Positions 40,076 through 49,051 of a DNA stretch of 64,000 bases are shown here, in pieces (positions within the stretch are counted from its first letter, which is position 1; each line of letters starts with the position of its first letter). Source of the DNA: Pseudomonas frederiksbergensis (GTDB lineage: Bacteria > Pseudomonadota > Gammaproteobacteria > Pseudomonadales > Pseudomonadaceae); NCBI RefSeq assembly GCF_017114915.1, contig NZ_JAAUOE010000006.1:62001-126000 (forward strand), in the 5' to 3' direction. The notes beneath the pieces were generated by a model. The model was given only the letters and a program-made list of their open reading frames with translations. It had not been told where the DNA came from and did no database searches. Position numbers and translations under genes: made by a program.

Positions 40076-40798
40076 TTATGGCATTTGCGGCAACTCCTGC
40101 GGCCGCAGATCAAACACCAGCACCTCGGCATCCACGCCGTTGCTCAAGGTCAGCACCTGTTCTTCGCGAACCCGCACGCCATCGCCTTCCTGTAACGGCA
40201 TGCCGTTGAGCTCGACACTGCCGCGTGCCACATGCACATATGCGTAGCGATTGGCGGCCAGTTCCAGCGTGGCGCTTTCCTGGCCGTCGATCAGGCCGGC
40301 ATACACCCGCGCATCCTGCCGGACTTTCAGCGATCCCTTGGCCCCGTCCGGGGAGATGATCAGTTGCAGGCGTCCGCGTTTTTTCTGCGTGCTGAAGTGC
40401 TCTTGCTGGTAACGCGGTTTGGCGCCGCCGACGTCAGGCACGATCCAGATTTGCAGGAAGTGCACCGGGCGTGTCGAGGAGTGATTGTATTCACTGTGCG
40501 CCACGCCACTGCCGGCGCTCATCAGTTGCACGTCACCGGGGCGGATCACCGAACCGGTGCCCAAGGTGTCCTTGTGTTCCAGTGCGCCTTCGAGCACGTA
40601 GGAGAATATCTCCATGTCGCGGTGCGGGTGCTGACCAAAGCCTTTTCCGGCCGCCACGCGGTCGTCGTTGATCACCAGCAGGTCGGAAAAACCCTGCTCC
40701 CGAGGGTTGCGGTAGTTGGCGAAAGAAAAGGTGTGGAACGACTTCAACCATCCGTGATTGGCCGCGCCGCGATCCGAAGCTTTACGAAGGGTCAGCAT
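40076..40798 (-). CDS. pirin family protein (YhhW-like)
   Basis: This 240-aa bicupin of the pirin family is close to E. coli YhhW, which has quercetin 2,3-dioxygenase activity in vitro. Metal-binding His residues are visible in the FGQHPHRDMEI block and in the GSGVAHSEYNHS block of the first cupin. The physiological substrate is unknown. It is divergent from the GlxA-type regulator (213-bp gap), a candidate regulator-target pair. Confidence 0.9.
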   Translation of the reverse strand: MLTLRKASDRGAANHGWLKSFHTFSFANYRNPREQGFSDLLVINDDRVAAGKGFGQHPHRDMEIFSYVLEGALEHKDTLGTGSVIRPGDVQLMSAGSGVAHSEYNHSSTRPVHFLQIWIVPDVGGAKPRYQQEHFSTQKKRGRLQLIISPDGAKGSLKVRQDARVYAGLIDGQESATLELAANRYAYVHVARGSVELNGMPLQEGDGVRVREEQVLTLSNGVDAEVLVFDLRPQELPQMP

Positions 40799-41011
40799 GA
40801 TGAAATCTCCTGTCAGGACGTGAATTCGTCCGAGTGAGGAGAAGGTTAATGTTTACCTTTCGGTGCGGTAAGTAGATGAAAATTGAAAAACTGTCCCTGT
40901 CAGGTTGACAGTTGTGTGGGTAGGTTCACGTATCCTTATTGTTACAATCAGCGATAATGTTCAGTACTGACGCTACGTTCCGATGACTTTGATTACAGTG
41001 ATGTCCGATCC

Positions 41012-41962
41012 ATGAAAACCGTGGCAATGGTGTTGTTCCCAGACTTTCTCCTGCTCGACATGGCCGGCCCCATGGAGGTGTTTTCCATCGCCAATCGTTA
41101 TCTGCAACCGGCGGACCGTTACGAGCTGCAGACCATTGGCACCGAGCAGGGTGCATTGCGGGCTTCCAACGGCGTCAATGTCCAGGCTGATCTGCACATC
41201 GATCAGGCGAACGGACACTATGACGTGTTGCTGGTGCCGGGCGGGCCGGGGGCCTACAACGAAAAGCATCCGCCGCTGCTCGACTGGCTTCAGGGCGCCG
41301 TCAGCCGTGCACACCGTTATGGTTCGATCTGCACCGGGGCGTTCGTGCTCGGGCATGCCGGGTTGCTGGATGGGTATCGCGTGACCACCCACTGGCATTA
41401 CACCGAGCGACTGATCAAGGGCTTCCCCAAGGCTGTCGTCGAGACCGATCAGATTTTCGTGCAGGATCGCAACCTCATCACCTCCGGCGGTGTCACCGCC
41501 GGCATCGACCTGGCGCTGGCGGTGGTTGCCCAGGACCACGGCAAGAAAGTCGCTCAGGACGTGGCCAAAGTGCTGCTGGTGGTGATGAAGCGCCAGGGCG
41601 GGCAGGCACAGTTCAGTCCATTGATGGCCGCGGTGGCTCCCCAGGAAACGCCGGTCACCCGGGTGCAGAACCATGTGCTCGAACACCTTGACGAAGCGTT
41701 CAGCATCGAGCGCATGGCCAGTCTGGTGAACATGAGTGCACGCCACTTCGCCAGGGTTTTCGCCCGGGAAGTGAACATGACGCCGATGGAGTTTCTGCAA
41801 AGCGCGCGCATCGATCACGCCAGGAACCTGCTGGAAACCAGCGAGCTGCCGCTCAAGACCGTGGCCTATAAAAGTGGCTTCGGCAGCGTGCGGCACATGC
41901 GTTTTCTGTTCAGTGAAAAGCTCGGCCTGACGCCCACTCAATACCGCGAACAGTTCAGCTAG
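41012..41962 (+). CDS. GlxA family transcriptional regulator (DJ-1/PfpI + AraC)
   Basis: This 316-aa regulator has an N-terminal class I glutamine amidotransferase-like (DJ-1/PfpI) domain (about 1-190, nucleophile-type Cys in SICTGAFVLG) and a C-terminal AraC double helix-turn-helix (about 215-312; MSARHFARVF, then AYKSGFGSVRHMRFLFSEKLG). The family includes amine-catabolism regulators such as GbdR and CdhR. Its ligand cannot be told from sequence. It is divergent from the pirin gene. Confidence 0.9.
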   Translation: MKTVAMVLFPDFLLLDMAGPMEVFSIANRYLQPADRYELQTIGTEQGALRASNGVNVQADLHIDQANGHYDVLLVPGGPGAYNEKHPPLLDWLQGAVSRAHRYGSICTGAFVLGHAGLLDGYRVTTHWHYTERLIKGFPKAVVETDQIFVQDRNLITSGGVTAGIDLALAVVAQDHGKKVAQDVAKVLLVVMKRQGGQAQFSPLMAAVAPQETPVTRVQNHVLEHLDEAFSIERMASLVNMSARHFARVFAREVNMTPMEFLQSARIDHARNLLETSELPLKTVAYKSGFGSVRHMRFLFSEKLGLTPTQYREQFS

Positions 41963-42147
41963 AGTCCCTGGTGTCCGTCACGCGCACCGTGATGGCCGTG
42001 ACGCTCCTCCCATGGCCGTTGTACCCTCACCCATGCCTGCCAAGATACCCGTGAACTCTTTTTCTTGGAGGTGCGGGAGCCTGGATGGGGTTCGATGGAG
42101 CTTGCAGTTCCTTGAGCCGGGGCCAGGTTTTCAGCGCTTGAACGTGC

Positions 42148-43626
42148 ATGAACAGCTTCAGAAATATACACAGCGACACGGTGCTGCGGTTCGGGCCCTA
42201 CGCATTCCACCTGCATCAGCGGCTGATCCTGGAGGGGGATCGACCGCTGCGCATGGGTGGGCGGGCCCTGGATATTTTGCAGATGCTGGTCGAACACGCC
42301 GGTGCGGTGGTCAGCAAAGAGGCGTTGATTGCCCGCGTCTGGCCGACCTCGGTGGTCGAGGAAATCAACCTGCGCGTACACATCGCCGCCCTGCGTCGGG
42401 CACTTGGCGATATGCCGAACGGGCACCCCTATATCGTTAATATTCCCCAGCGAGGTTATAGCTTCATCGCCCCGGTGCAGCACGACCGTACGGGCACGCC
42501 GGTGCTGGTCGAAACCTTGCACAAGCCGCAACACAACCTGCCTGCGCGACTCACACCGGTGACCGGTCGCGATTCGATCGTCGGCAGCGTGGTCCGGCAG
42601 TTACCGGTTCGACGCTTCATGACCCTGGTCGGCCCCGCCGGCATCGGCAAGACCACCGTGGCGTTACGCGTGGCCGAATTGCTGTTGCAGCACTATCGGG
42701 ATGGCGTCTGGATGGTTGATCTGGCGGCCATCGACGACCCGTCGCAGCTTGTCGATCATCTGTCGTGCACGCTGGAACTGGACGTCGGCGCAAAGGCACT
42801 GGCGCAACGACACGCCTTGGTGGTGCTCGACAATTGCGAACACCTGCTTGAACGTTGTCGGACAGTGGTCGAGGGTCTGCTGGCCTCGGCGCCTCGCTTG
42901 TCGATCCTCGCCACCAGTCGCGAACCGCTACGAGCGGCAACGGAAACGCTGCTGCGGTTACCAGCCCTGACGGTGCCACCCGCCTCGGCGATTTATAGCG
43001 TGGCCGAAGCCATGGGCTATTCAGCGGTGCAGCTGCTGATCAGCCGCGCCCGAGCCCGTCAGCAAGGGTTTGCCCTGCGCCAACAGGATCTCAATGCCGT
43101 GCGCGAAATCTGTCGACGGCTCGATGGCCTGCCCCTGGCCATTGAGCTGGCGGCGGCGCAGATCGATGCGCTGGCGCTGGTGGGGGTGCAAGCGCAACTC
43201 GGCAACTGTTTTCAACTGTTGAGCCAAGGTCGACGCACCGCCGTGCCACGGCATCAGAGTCTCAAGGCTGCGCTGGACTGGAGCTATGAACGGCTGAGCC
43301 CGTTGGAGCAGATCGTGTTGCAGCGCTTGGCGGTGTTCAAGATGGCGTTCACCCTGGACGCGGCGATTGGCGTGATCAGTGGCGCGATGCTGCTGCCCGC
43401 AAGCCTGGTCAACGTGGTGGAGAGTCTGGCGAATAAATCGCTTTTGTCAGTGGAGCAGGGCAGCGGCGTGACCCGCTACCGTTTCCTCAATACCACGCGC
43501 ACCTACGCCCTGGAGAAACTCGAACGCAGCGGTTACTTGCGCGCCTTCGAACTGCGTTATGAGCGCTACACCAGTCGGTCCTTCTGGGCATCAGGCGGGC
43601 AGGTCGCGCTGCAACTCGTCGAGTAA
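42148..43626 (+). CDS. winged-helix / STAND ATPase regulator, short form
   Basis: This 492-aa protein has an N-terminal OmpR/PhoB-type winged-helix DNA-binding domain (about 10-108, ending QRGYSFIAPV). A STAND/NB-ARC-like ATPase follows, with Walker A GPAGIGKTT at 162-170, Walker B ALVVLDN at 223-229 and sensor ATSREPL. The similarity to its neighbour (43591-46395, minus) is collinear to about residue 473. The last 12 codons, including the stop, are antisense to the neighbour's 3' end, and the TPR-like C-terminal half is missing. No strong Shine-Dalgarno is seen. It is probably a shortened regulator whose sensor part is lost. Confidence 0.85.
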   Translation: MNSFRNIHSDTVLRFGPYAFHLHQRLILEGDRPLRMGGRALDILQMLVEHAGAVVSKEALIARVWPTSVVEEINLRVHIAALRRALGDMPNGHPYIVNIPQRGYSFIAPVQHDRTGTPVLVETLHKPQHNLPARLTPVTGRDSIVGSVVRQLPVRRFMTLVGPAGIGKTTVALRVAELLLQHYRDGVWMVDLAAIDDPSQLVDHLSCTLELDVGAKALAQRHALVVLDNCEHLLERCRTVVEGLLASAPRLSILATSREPLRAATETLLRLPALTVPPASAIYSVAEAMGYSAVQLLISRARARQQGFALRQQDLNAVREICRRLDGLPLAIELAAAQIDALALVGVQAQLGNCFQLLSQGRRTAVPRHQSLKAALDWSYERLSPLEQIVLQRLAVFKMAFTLDAAIGVISGAMLLPASLVNVVESLANKSLLSVEQGSGVTRYRFLNTTRTYALEKLERSGYLRAFELRYERYTSRSFWASGGQVALQLVE

Positions 43627-46395
43627 CCGCCGGACTTTGATCAGGTCCGGTGTGGCGAAGCCTTCGGTGAAACGCTGGTAAATCGGCGCCAGCAGCTCAT
43701 GGGCTTGCCGGAAGTGGCCCTGACGCTGCCATAGCTGGGCCAGTGATGTGGCGCTGCGCAGTTCCCAGGCCAGCGCTCCCTGTTTTTTTGCTACGGTCAA
43801 AGCCTTGAGCAGCACCGCCTCGGCCGCGCCAACGCTGCCCGGGCAATCCTCTGCCAGTAACGCGTCTGCCCCGGCCCGCAGAATCTCCGCCGTGCTCCAG
43901 CCCGCGGCGCCGTTTTCGACCCGCTCCAGCAACGCATCATCGATGAAACGGCTGTCCAGTGTGACCATGATTTCCTTGATCAACCCGGTGTCTGGTCGCG
44001 GGGGCGAGGGGGTATCGGCAACGTCGATCACCTGCGCGTAATGTTTGGCCCACTTATAGAACAGCAGCACCGAATGTTTCTTCGCCTGCTCAAGCAGCAA
44101 GGCCAGGAGCTCGCGGGCGAGCGGGGTGTCGCCGTTGTAGTGGGCGATCAGGCAGCCGGACAGCGCCAGGGTGTAGCAGATGGACGTGCCATGATTGATC
44201 TGCATCGCGATGTCGAGTGCCTGTCGCGCGGTGTGCCAGGCTTTTTCCGGGTGCCCTTGCAACCAGAGAATGCGCGCCAGAATCGTCAGGGCCGCCACGC
44301 TCTGGTCGTACTGCACGCCAAAGCCATGGGTGAAACGGTTGAGGTGGCCGCACTGGGCCAGGCGTTGAATGACCTGTTCGGCGTTCTCCCGCGCCAGTGG
44401 CTGATCGCCGGCAAAGTGCAGGGCCAGAACCCGCAAGCGCTGGGTGCTGAGGGCTGTCACTGCGTCGTCGTGCGGCCTCAACCGCTCGAATTGTAGGCTC
44501 TGCTCCAGGGCCAGTTGGTAGTGGCCGCGACTGAGATCAACCGCCAGGTGTCCGGAAATCGCTTTGAGCTGACCGGCCACATCGTTGCAGAGTTCGGCCA
44601 GGTGTCTGGCGCTGACGAACGCTTCGACGGCTTCGGCGCTGCTGCCCAGGGTGTGGTAGCAGCAACTGCCGAGGGCGAGCATGAGGGCCATGGTCAAACG
44701 CGGGCAGGGCGGGCGTATCGCTTCGTCCAACGCCAGGGCTTTGCGCACGTACTGGCCGTGTTCCTTGAGCAGCGACAACTCTTGCCAGAGCGGTGCCGAG
44801 GTCGCGGTGAGGCGGATGGCCAACCCTTGCGACCCTTGCGCATTCAAGCCCCAATCGAGCGCCGCACGAATGTCTTCCAGGCTGCGGGCGTAACGCTCGG
44901 TCCAGCGTTCGCTCGGGGTGTGGTCCCAGTCACTCTGCGCCTGCTGCATCAAGGCCAGGCAGCGTTCGGCGTGACGCTCGCGGGTGTCCGCCAGCTCCTG
45001 GGCCTGATCGAGTTTTTCCAGTGCATAGCTACGTGTGGTGTCGAGCAGACGGTAGAACACTTCTTCGTCGCCGACTTCCACGTTCAGCAATGACTTGGCC
45101 ACCAATTGGGTAATAGAGGCAAGCACCACGTCGGGCTCGACGTGCTGGCCGACAATCACGGCGGCTGCCGACTCCAGGGTAAACCCGCCCCGGAACACCC
45201 CCAATCGGCGCAGGCAGGTTTGCTCGCAGGCATTGAGCAGTTCGAAGCTCCAGTCCAGTGTGGCGCGCAGGGTCTGATGGCGGCCCAGGGTCGTCGGGCA
45301 ACCCTGGGTGAGCAGACGAAAACTGCCTTGCAGTTGCGACAGCAAGCCACTCAAGCCCAGGTTGCCCACTTGCGCCGCTGCCAGTTCGATCGCCAGCGGT
45401 ATGCCGTCCAGGCGACGGCAGATTTCAATCGCCAGCGGCAGTTCGGCTTCGCTCAGTTCAAAGCTGTCATGGCTGGCCATCGCCCGCTCGACAAACAATT
45501 GCAGCGCCGAAAACGTCAGGGCCTGAGCGCGGTCGAGCACGGCGACGGGCGGCGGGCAGTCCAGCGATTCCAGGCGCTGCACGCATTCGCCTTCGGCCCG
45601 CAGGCTCTCGCGGCTGGTGGCCAGAATGTGCACCTGGGGCGCCGCGCGCAGGATACTTTCGCTGAGCAACGCAATGGCATCGATCAGGTGTTCGCAGTTG
45701 TCGATGACCAGCAGCATCTGTCGTTCGCGCAAGCATGTGGCGAGCCCGTTCATGGGGTCGGCGTCATGCAACGACAAGCCCAGCGCTGTCGCCAAGTGCG
45801 CGCCGATCATCAAAGGGCAGTTGATCGGTGCCAGGTCCACCAGGCGAATGCCGTCTCGATAGCGACCGATCAGTTGCTCGGCGACGCGCAGCGCCACGGT
45901 CGTCTTGCCGATCCCGCCGGGGCCCACGAGGGTGATGAAACGTTGCTGTGAGAGTTGCGCCAGCAGTCTGTCGACCAGGGCCTGACGGCCGATCATGCGA
46001 GTCCGGCGCACCGGCAGGTTATGGCCGCCTGGTTCATTAGCGTCGTTTTGGGGGCGTTGTTCGATGGATTCCAGGGAAAATGGCGCGACAAAACTGTAGC
46101 CGCGTTGGGCGACGGTGATGATGTAACGCTGACCGGCCTGACCGTCACCGAGGGCTTTGCGCAGTGCTGCCATGTGCACGCGCAGATTGATGTCTTCCAC
46201 CACGCTTTTGGGCCAGACCCGCGCGATCAGTTGTTGTTTGCTCACCACCTGGCCTGCGTGCTCCAGCAGGACCAACAGAATGTCCATGGCTTGCCTGCCC
46301 AGGCGCAGGGGCTGGTCGGCCTCCATCACCAGGCGTTGTCCGGGGTAGATCCGGTAGGGGCCGAAACGGATGGCCTGTTCGGGGGTAAGGGTCAA
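43591..46395 (-). CDS. winged-helix / STAND ATPase regulator, full length
   Basis: This 934-aa protein has an OmpR-type winged helix (about 8-106), a NB-ARC-like ATPase (Walker A GPGGIGKTT at 158-166, Walker B MLLVIDNCEHL, ATSRESL) and a long helical, TPR-like C-terminal region (about 470-930) that probably senses a signal or partner. This is the LuxR/AfsR-like STAND class. The start is a TTG at 46395 with AGGAG 8 nt upstream and no in-frame ATG nearby. It faces a shorter paralogue and is divergent from the WrbA-like gene. Confidence 0.88.
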   Translation of the reverse strand: MTLTPEQAIRFGPYRIYPGQRLVMEADQPLRLGRQAMDILLVLLEHAGQVVSKQQLIARVWPKSVVEDINLRVHMAALRKALGDGQAGQRYIITVAQRGYSFVAPFSLESIEQRPQNDANEPGGHNLPVRRTRMIGRQALVDRLLAQLSQQRFITLVGPGGIGKTTVALRVAEQLIGRYRDGIRLVDLAPINCPLMIGAHLATALGLSLHDADPMNGLATCLRERQMLLVIDNCEHLIDAIALLSESILRAAPQVHILATSRESLRAEGECVQRLESLDCPPPVAVLDRAQALTFSALQLFVERAMASHDSFELSEAELPLAIEICRRLDGIPLAIELAAAQVGNLGLSGLLSQLQGSFRLLTQGCPTTLGRHQTLRATLDWSFELLNACEQTCLRRLGVFRGGFTLESAAAVIVGQHVEPDVVLASITQLVAKSLLNVEVGDEEVFYRLLDTTRSYALEKLDQAQELADTRERHAERCLALMQQAQSDWDHTPSERWTERYARSLEDIRAALDWGLNAQGSQGLAIRLTATSAPLWQELSLLKEHGQYVRKALALDEAIRPPCPRLTMALMLALGSCCYHTLGSSAEAVEAFVSARHLAELCNDVAGQLKAISGHLAVDLSRGHYQLALEQSLQFERLRPHDDAVTALSTQRLRVLALHFAGDQPLARENAEQVIQRLAQCGHLNRFTHGFGVQYDQSVAALTILARILWLQGHPEKAWHTARQALDIAMQINHGTSICYTLALSGCLIAHYNGDTPLARELLALLLEQAKKHSVLLFYKWAKHYAQVIDVADTPSPPRPDTGLIKEIMVTLDSRFIDDALLERVENGAAGWSTAEILRAGADALLAEDCPGSVGAAEAVLLKALTVAKKQGALAWELRSATSLAQLWQRQGHFRQAHELLAPIYQRFTEGFATPDLIKVRRLLDELQRDLPA

Positions 46396-46738
46396 CGGGT
46401 CACTCCTGCTTGCATCCTTCTATCACGCGGTATCCAGGCATATTCCTGAGGTTTTTTCGGTAGCGCAACGTGGCGTCATACATCTCGACAGCAGGTACAA
46501 CGGCTGCGGCCTTGCCGTCAGTGCCCGGCGGTCCCGTATTTATTGGACTCAGCGCCGGTGAACGGCACGCCGGGGCCATGGGTGTACGGCAGAAAATTAA
46601 CAACGTTTAACTCGTACCGATCCGGTCTACGCTCAAAAATCCATTTCTTCAAGTAGCCGAAGGTATCGGCCTTTTTGCAACAGAAAGTGCAACAAAAAGC
46701 GTGCCGCAAAAAGGACGAACACTTCTGGAGGAACCGGA
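46396..46738. other. divergent intergenic region (STAND regulator / WrbA-like gene)
   Basis: This 343-bp gap has no supported gene. It contains the 20-bp operator candidate at 46595-46614, a CAAAAAT block 19 nt further on (46634-46640), and a good ribosome-binding site (TGGAGGA) for the WrbA-like gene. Confidence 0.6.
46595..46614 (+). promoter_or_regulatory. shared 20-bp operator candidate, site 1
   Basis: AATTAACAACGTTTAACTCG occurs here and, inverted, at 48774-48793. It contains an imperfect dyad (TTAAC-AAC-GTTTAA) with the T-N11-A spacing usual for LysR-type regulators. Its right end is 125 nt before the WrbA-like ATG. It is AT-rich in a GC-rich region. Confidence 0.6.
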
Positions 46739-47314
46739 ATGAGCAACGTGGTGGTGGTCTATCACAGCGGTTACGGGCACACCCGGGTCATGGCCGAAGC
46801 TGTGGGCCTGGGGGTGGAACGGCACCTGGGTAGCACCTGTCGGCTGATTCCGGTGGAGGACGTGGACGACCACTGGGAGCGCTTGCACCTTGCTGATGCA
46901 ATCATCTTCGGCGCCCCCACCTACATGGGCAGCGCTTCGGCAGCCTTCAAGGGCTTCATGGAGGCCACCGCCTCTTTCTACCTGGCCCAGCCCTGGCGCG
47001 ACAAGCTCGCTGCCGGGTTTACCAACTCCGGTTGCCTGTGTGGCGACAAGCTCAACACCTTGCTGCAGATGGCGGTGTTCGCCGCCCAACACTCGATGAT
47101 TTGGGTCGGCCTCGACCTGCTGCCAGCGCGCAGCAGCGTCGGCCTGTTCGACGGGCAGTTGAACCGACTCGGCAGTTCGCTGGGGGCGATGGCCCAATCG
47201 AACGTCGAACAATCCCCCGAATTTGCTCCGCCCCTGGAAGACCGCCGCACCGCCGCACATTTGGGCGAGCGGGTCGCGCGCCTGGCCGAACGCCTGGCTC
47301 AAACCTCTTGTTAA
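46739..47314 (+). CDS. WrbA-like flavodoxin-fold NAD(P)H:quinone oxidoreductase
   Basis: This 191-aa flavodoxin-fold protein has the FMN phosphate loop [15 protein letters not shown] at the N-terminus and [20 protein letters not shown], typical of the WrbA family. It probably performs two-electron quinone reduction. It is somewhat divergent from canonical WrbA in the second half. It is followed 32 bp later by an alpha/beta hydrolase, probably co-transcribed. The putative operator lies 125 nt upstream. Confidence 0.87.
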   Translation: MSNVVVVYHSGYGHTRVMAEAVGLGVERHLGSTCRLIPVEDVDDHWERLHLADAIIFGAPTYMGSASAAFKGFMEATASFYLAQPWRDKLAAGFTNSGCLCGDKLNTLLQMAVFAAQHSMIWVGLDLLPARSSVGLFDGQLNRLGSSLGAMAQSNVEQSPEFAPPLEDRRTAAHLGERVARLAERLAQTSC

Positions 47315-47346
47315 TCGTCGTAAACCCATGCATCAGGAGAATCGTA

Positions 47347-48171
47347 ATGAGCACCTTTACCACCCGTGACGGCACCGAGATTTACTACAAGGACTGGGGC
47401 ACCGGTCAGCCGATCGTCTTCAGCCACGGCTGGCCATTGAACGCCGACAGTTGGGAATCGCAGATGATCTTCCTGGCCTCCCAAGGCTACCGGGTCATCG
47501 CCCACGACCGCCGTGGTCACGGTCGTTCGAGCCAGCCATGGTTCGGCAATGACATGGACACCTACGCCGATGACCTGGCGCAGTTGATCGAGCATCTGGA
47601 TCTGCAAAACGCCGTGCTGTTCGGCTTCTCCACCGGCGGCGGCGAGGTGGCGCGTTACATCGGTCGCCACGGCACCGGTCGCGTGGCCAAGGCCGGGCTG
47701 ATTTCCGCGGTGCCGCCGCAGATGCTCAAGACCGAAGCCAACCCCGGTGGCTTGCCGATGGAAGTGTTCGACGGTATTCGTCAGGCGTCCTTGGTCGACC
47801 GTTCGCAACTGTACAAGGATCTGGCCAGCGGTCCGTTCTTCGGTTTCAACCGGCCGGGTGCCAAACCGTCCCAAGGCATGATCGACTGGTTCTGGCTGCA
47901 GGGCATGGCTTCCGGTCATAAGAACGCGTACGACTGCATCAAGGCGTTCTCTGAAACCGACTTCACCGAAGACCTGAAGAAGTTCGACGTGCCGACCCTC
48001 GTGGTGCATGGCGACGACGACCAGGTGGTGCCGATCGAAGCGGCGGGCATCGCCTCGGCGAAACTGGTCAAGGGCTCTACGTTGAAAGTCTACCCAGGAG
48101 CCCCGCACGGCCTGACCGATACCCACAAGGATCAACTCAACGAAGATCTGCTGGCGTTCATCAAGGCCTGA
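47347..48171 (+). CDS. alpha/beta hydrolase (non-haem chloroperoxidase/arylesterase type)
   Basis: This 274-aa alpha/beta hydrolase resembles cofactor-free haloperoxidases and P. fluorescens aryl esterase. The oxyanion segment is [11 protein letters not shown], the nucleophile elbow [12 protein letters not shown], the acid Asp lies in [10 protein letters not shown] and the catalytic His in [11 protein letters not shown]. The ATG at 47347 follows AGGAGAATCGTA; the longer frame back to 47032 overlaps the flavoprotein gene and is not used. It probably acts with the preceding quinone reductase in detoxification, which is inferred. Confidence 0.92.
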   Translation: MSTFTTRDGTEIYYKDWGTGQPIVFSHGWPLNADSWESQMIFLASQGYRVIAHDRRGHGRSSQPWFGNDMDTYADDLAQLIEHLDLQNAVLFGFSTGGGEVARYIGRHGTGRVAKAGLISAVPPQMLKTEANPGGLPMEVFDGIRQASLVDRSQLYKDLASGPFFGFNRPGAKPSQGMIDWFWLQGMASGHKNAYDCIKAFSETDFTEDLKKFDVPTLVVHGDDDQVVPIEAAGIASAKLVKGSTLKVYPGAPHGLTDTHKDQLNEDLLAFIKA

Positions 48172-48183
48172 TCAAAATCAAAG

Positions 48184-48217
48184 GCGCCTACAGGGTTATG
48201 TGAACACCTGTAGGCGC
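48184..48217. terminator. hairpin at convergent gene ends
   Basis: An 11-bp perfect stem GCGCCTACAGG/CCTGTAGGCGC with a 12-nt loop starts 13 bp after the hydrolase stop and overlaps the last codons of the AraC-type gene. It lacks a T run but could hinder read-through on both strands. Confidence 0.5.
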
Positions 48218-48652
48218 TGGCGAAGGCTGCGATCTTTTGCTGTTGAGAGAGGGAAGCGTACGCATGGCGCGGCAACGCCAGGCAAACGGTGTGATGCCTT
48301 CGCTGCGGGTAAAAATATGAGAGAAATGCGCCTGATCGCAGAAGCCGCATTCCAGGCTGATTTGCGTCAGGGTCAGGTCGGTGTTGCGGATCAACTGTTT
48401 GGCCCGGGCGATGCGTTGCTGTCGGATCCAGTCCTGCGGTGAAGCACCGATGCTGCACTTGAACGCACGGGAAAAATGACTGCGCGACAGGGCACAGGCC
48501 CGTGCCAGTTCGGTCACTTCCAGGGGGGCACCGAGGTTATCGAGGATCAACTGCTTGACCAGGGTTTCACGCCAGGGACTCAGACCGCCCGTGGCTTTTT
48601 TTCGTGTTTCAGTGGCACGCGCACTGATCGCGGTTTGCTGAAAATGAGCCAT
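48188..48652 (-). CDS. AraC family transcriptional regulator (DNA-binding domain only)
   Basis: This 154-aa protein consists almost only of an AraC/XylS double helix-turn-helix domain (about 30-130; LSRSHFSRAFKCSIGASPQDWIRQQRI, then ECGFCDQAHFSHIF), without a ligand-binding domain, so it resembles SoxS/MarA in layout. The ATG at 48652 (MAHFQQTAIS) is chosen; an in-frame start at 48694 is possible. It converges with the hydrolase gene. The 20-bp operator candidate lies 122 nt upstream. Confidence 0.85.
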   Translation of the reverse strand: MAHFQQTAISARATETRKKATGGLSPWRETLVKQLILDNLGAPLEVTELARACALSRSHFSRAFKCSIGASPQDWIRQQRIARAKQLIRNTDLTLTQISLECGFCDQAHFSHIFTRSEGITPFAWRCRAMRTLPSLNSKRSQPSPAPTGVHITL

Positions 48653-49051
48653 GGCCAATGTCCGTGTCAATGGGCGCGCGCGGTTGCGCTGCACGGTGGG
48701 TCAGCACATTCCTTTGTCTAAAAAACAAGTCTGTGCAGAAGGCTTCATTTTTGGTCGCGAGGGCTTTGGCTTGCGAGTTAAACGTTGTTAATTCCGCAGT
48801 CAGGCTTAAGGGTAAAAATGCGCCAACTGAGCACATCGCTTCAATTCGCACTGACGCACGGTCATGTAAGATTGACGACGCGTAGCGGGCTGGGCAGGGG
48901 CGCCTTTTCTGGCTTGATCAAGGGTGATCTCCTTGGCCAAGGCACCGGCCGGTGCCAGGGAATTCTTCAAAATCGCCCTGGACTCCACCGCGCCATCGAG
49001 TAAAGTCCGACAGACCTCGCGCCTGCTGAACACAAAAAGGGAACCGCGCCC
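48653..49051. other. divergent intergenic region (AraC-type / LysR-type genes)
   Basis: This 399-bp gap without a supported gene contains operator site 2 (48774-48793) and an ATTTTTG block (48747-48753) that mirrors the CAAAAAT block after site 1. The remainder shows no clear structure. Confidence 0.55.
48774..48793 (-). promoter_or_regulatory. shared 20-bp operator candidate, site 2
   Basis: This is the exact reverse complement of 46595-46614. Read on the minus strand it points toward the AraC-type gene and ends 122 nt before its ATG, almost the same spacing as site 1 has to the WrbA-like gene. The LysR gene starts about 260 bp away on the other side. Confidence 0.6.

Noticed and set aside
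47032-47346. N-terminal extension of the alpha/beta hydrolase frame
   Set aside because: Overlaps the WrbA-like gene out of frame, is not conserved-looking, and a good ribosome-binding site marks 47347.
48609-48851. Small minus strand frame upstream of the AraC-type gene
   Set aside because: Overlaps the AraC start region and operator candidate, with no protein-like features.
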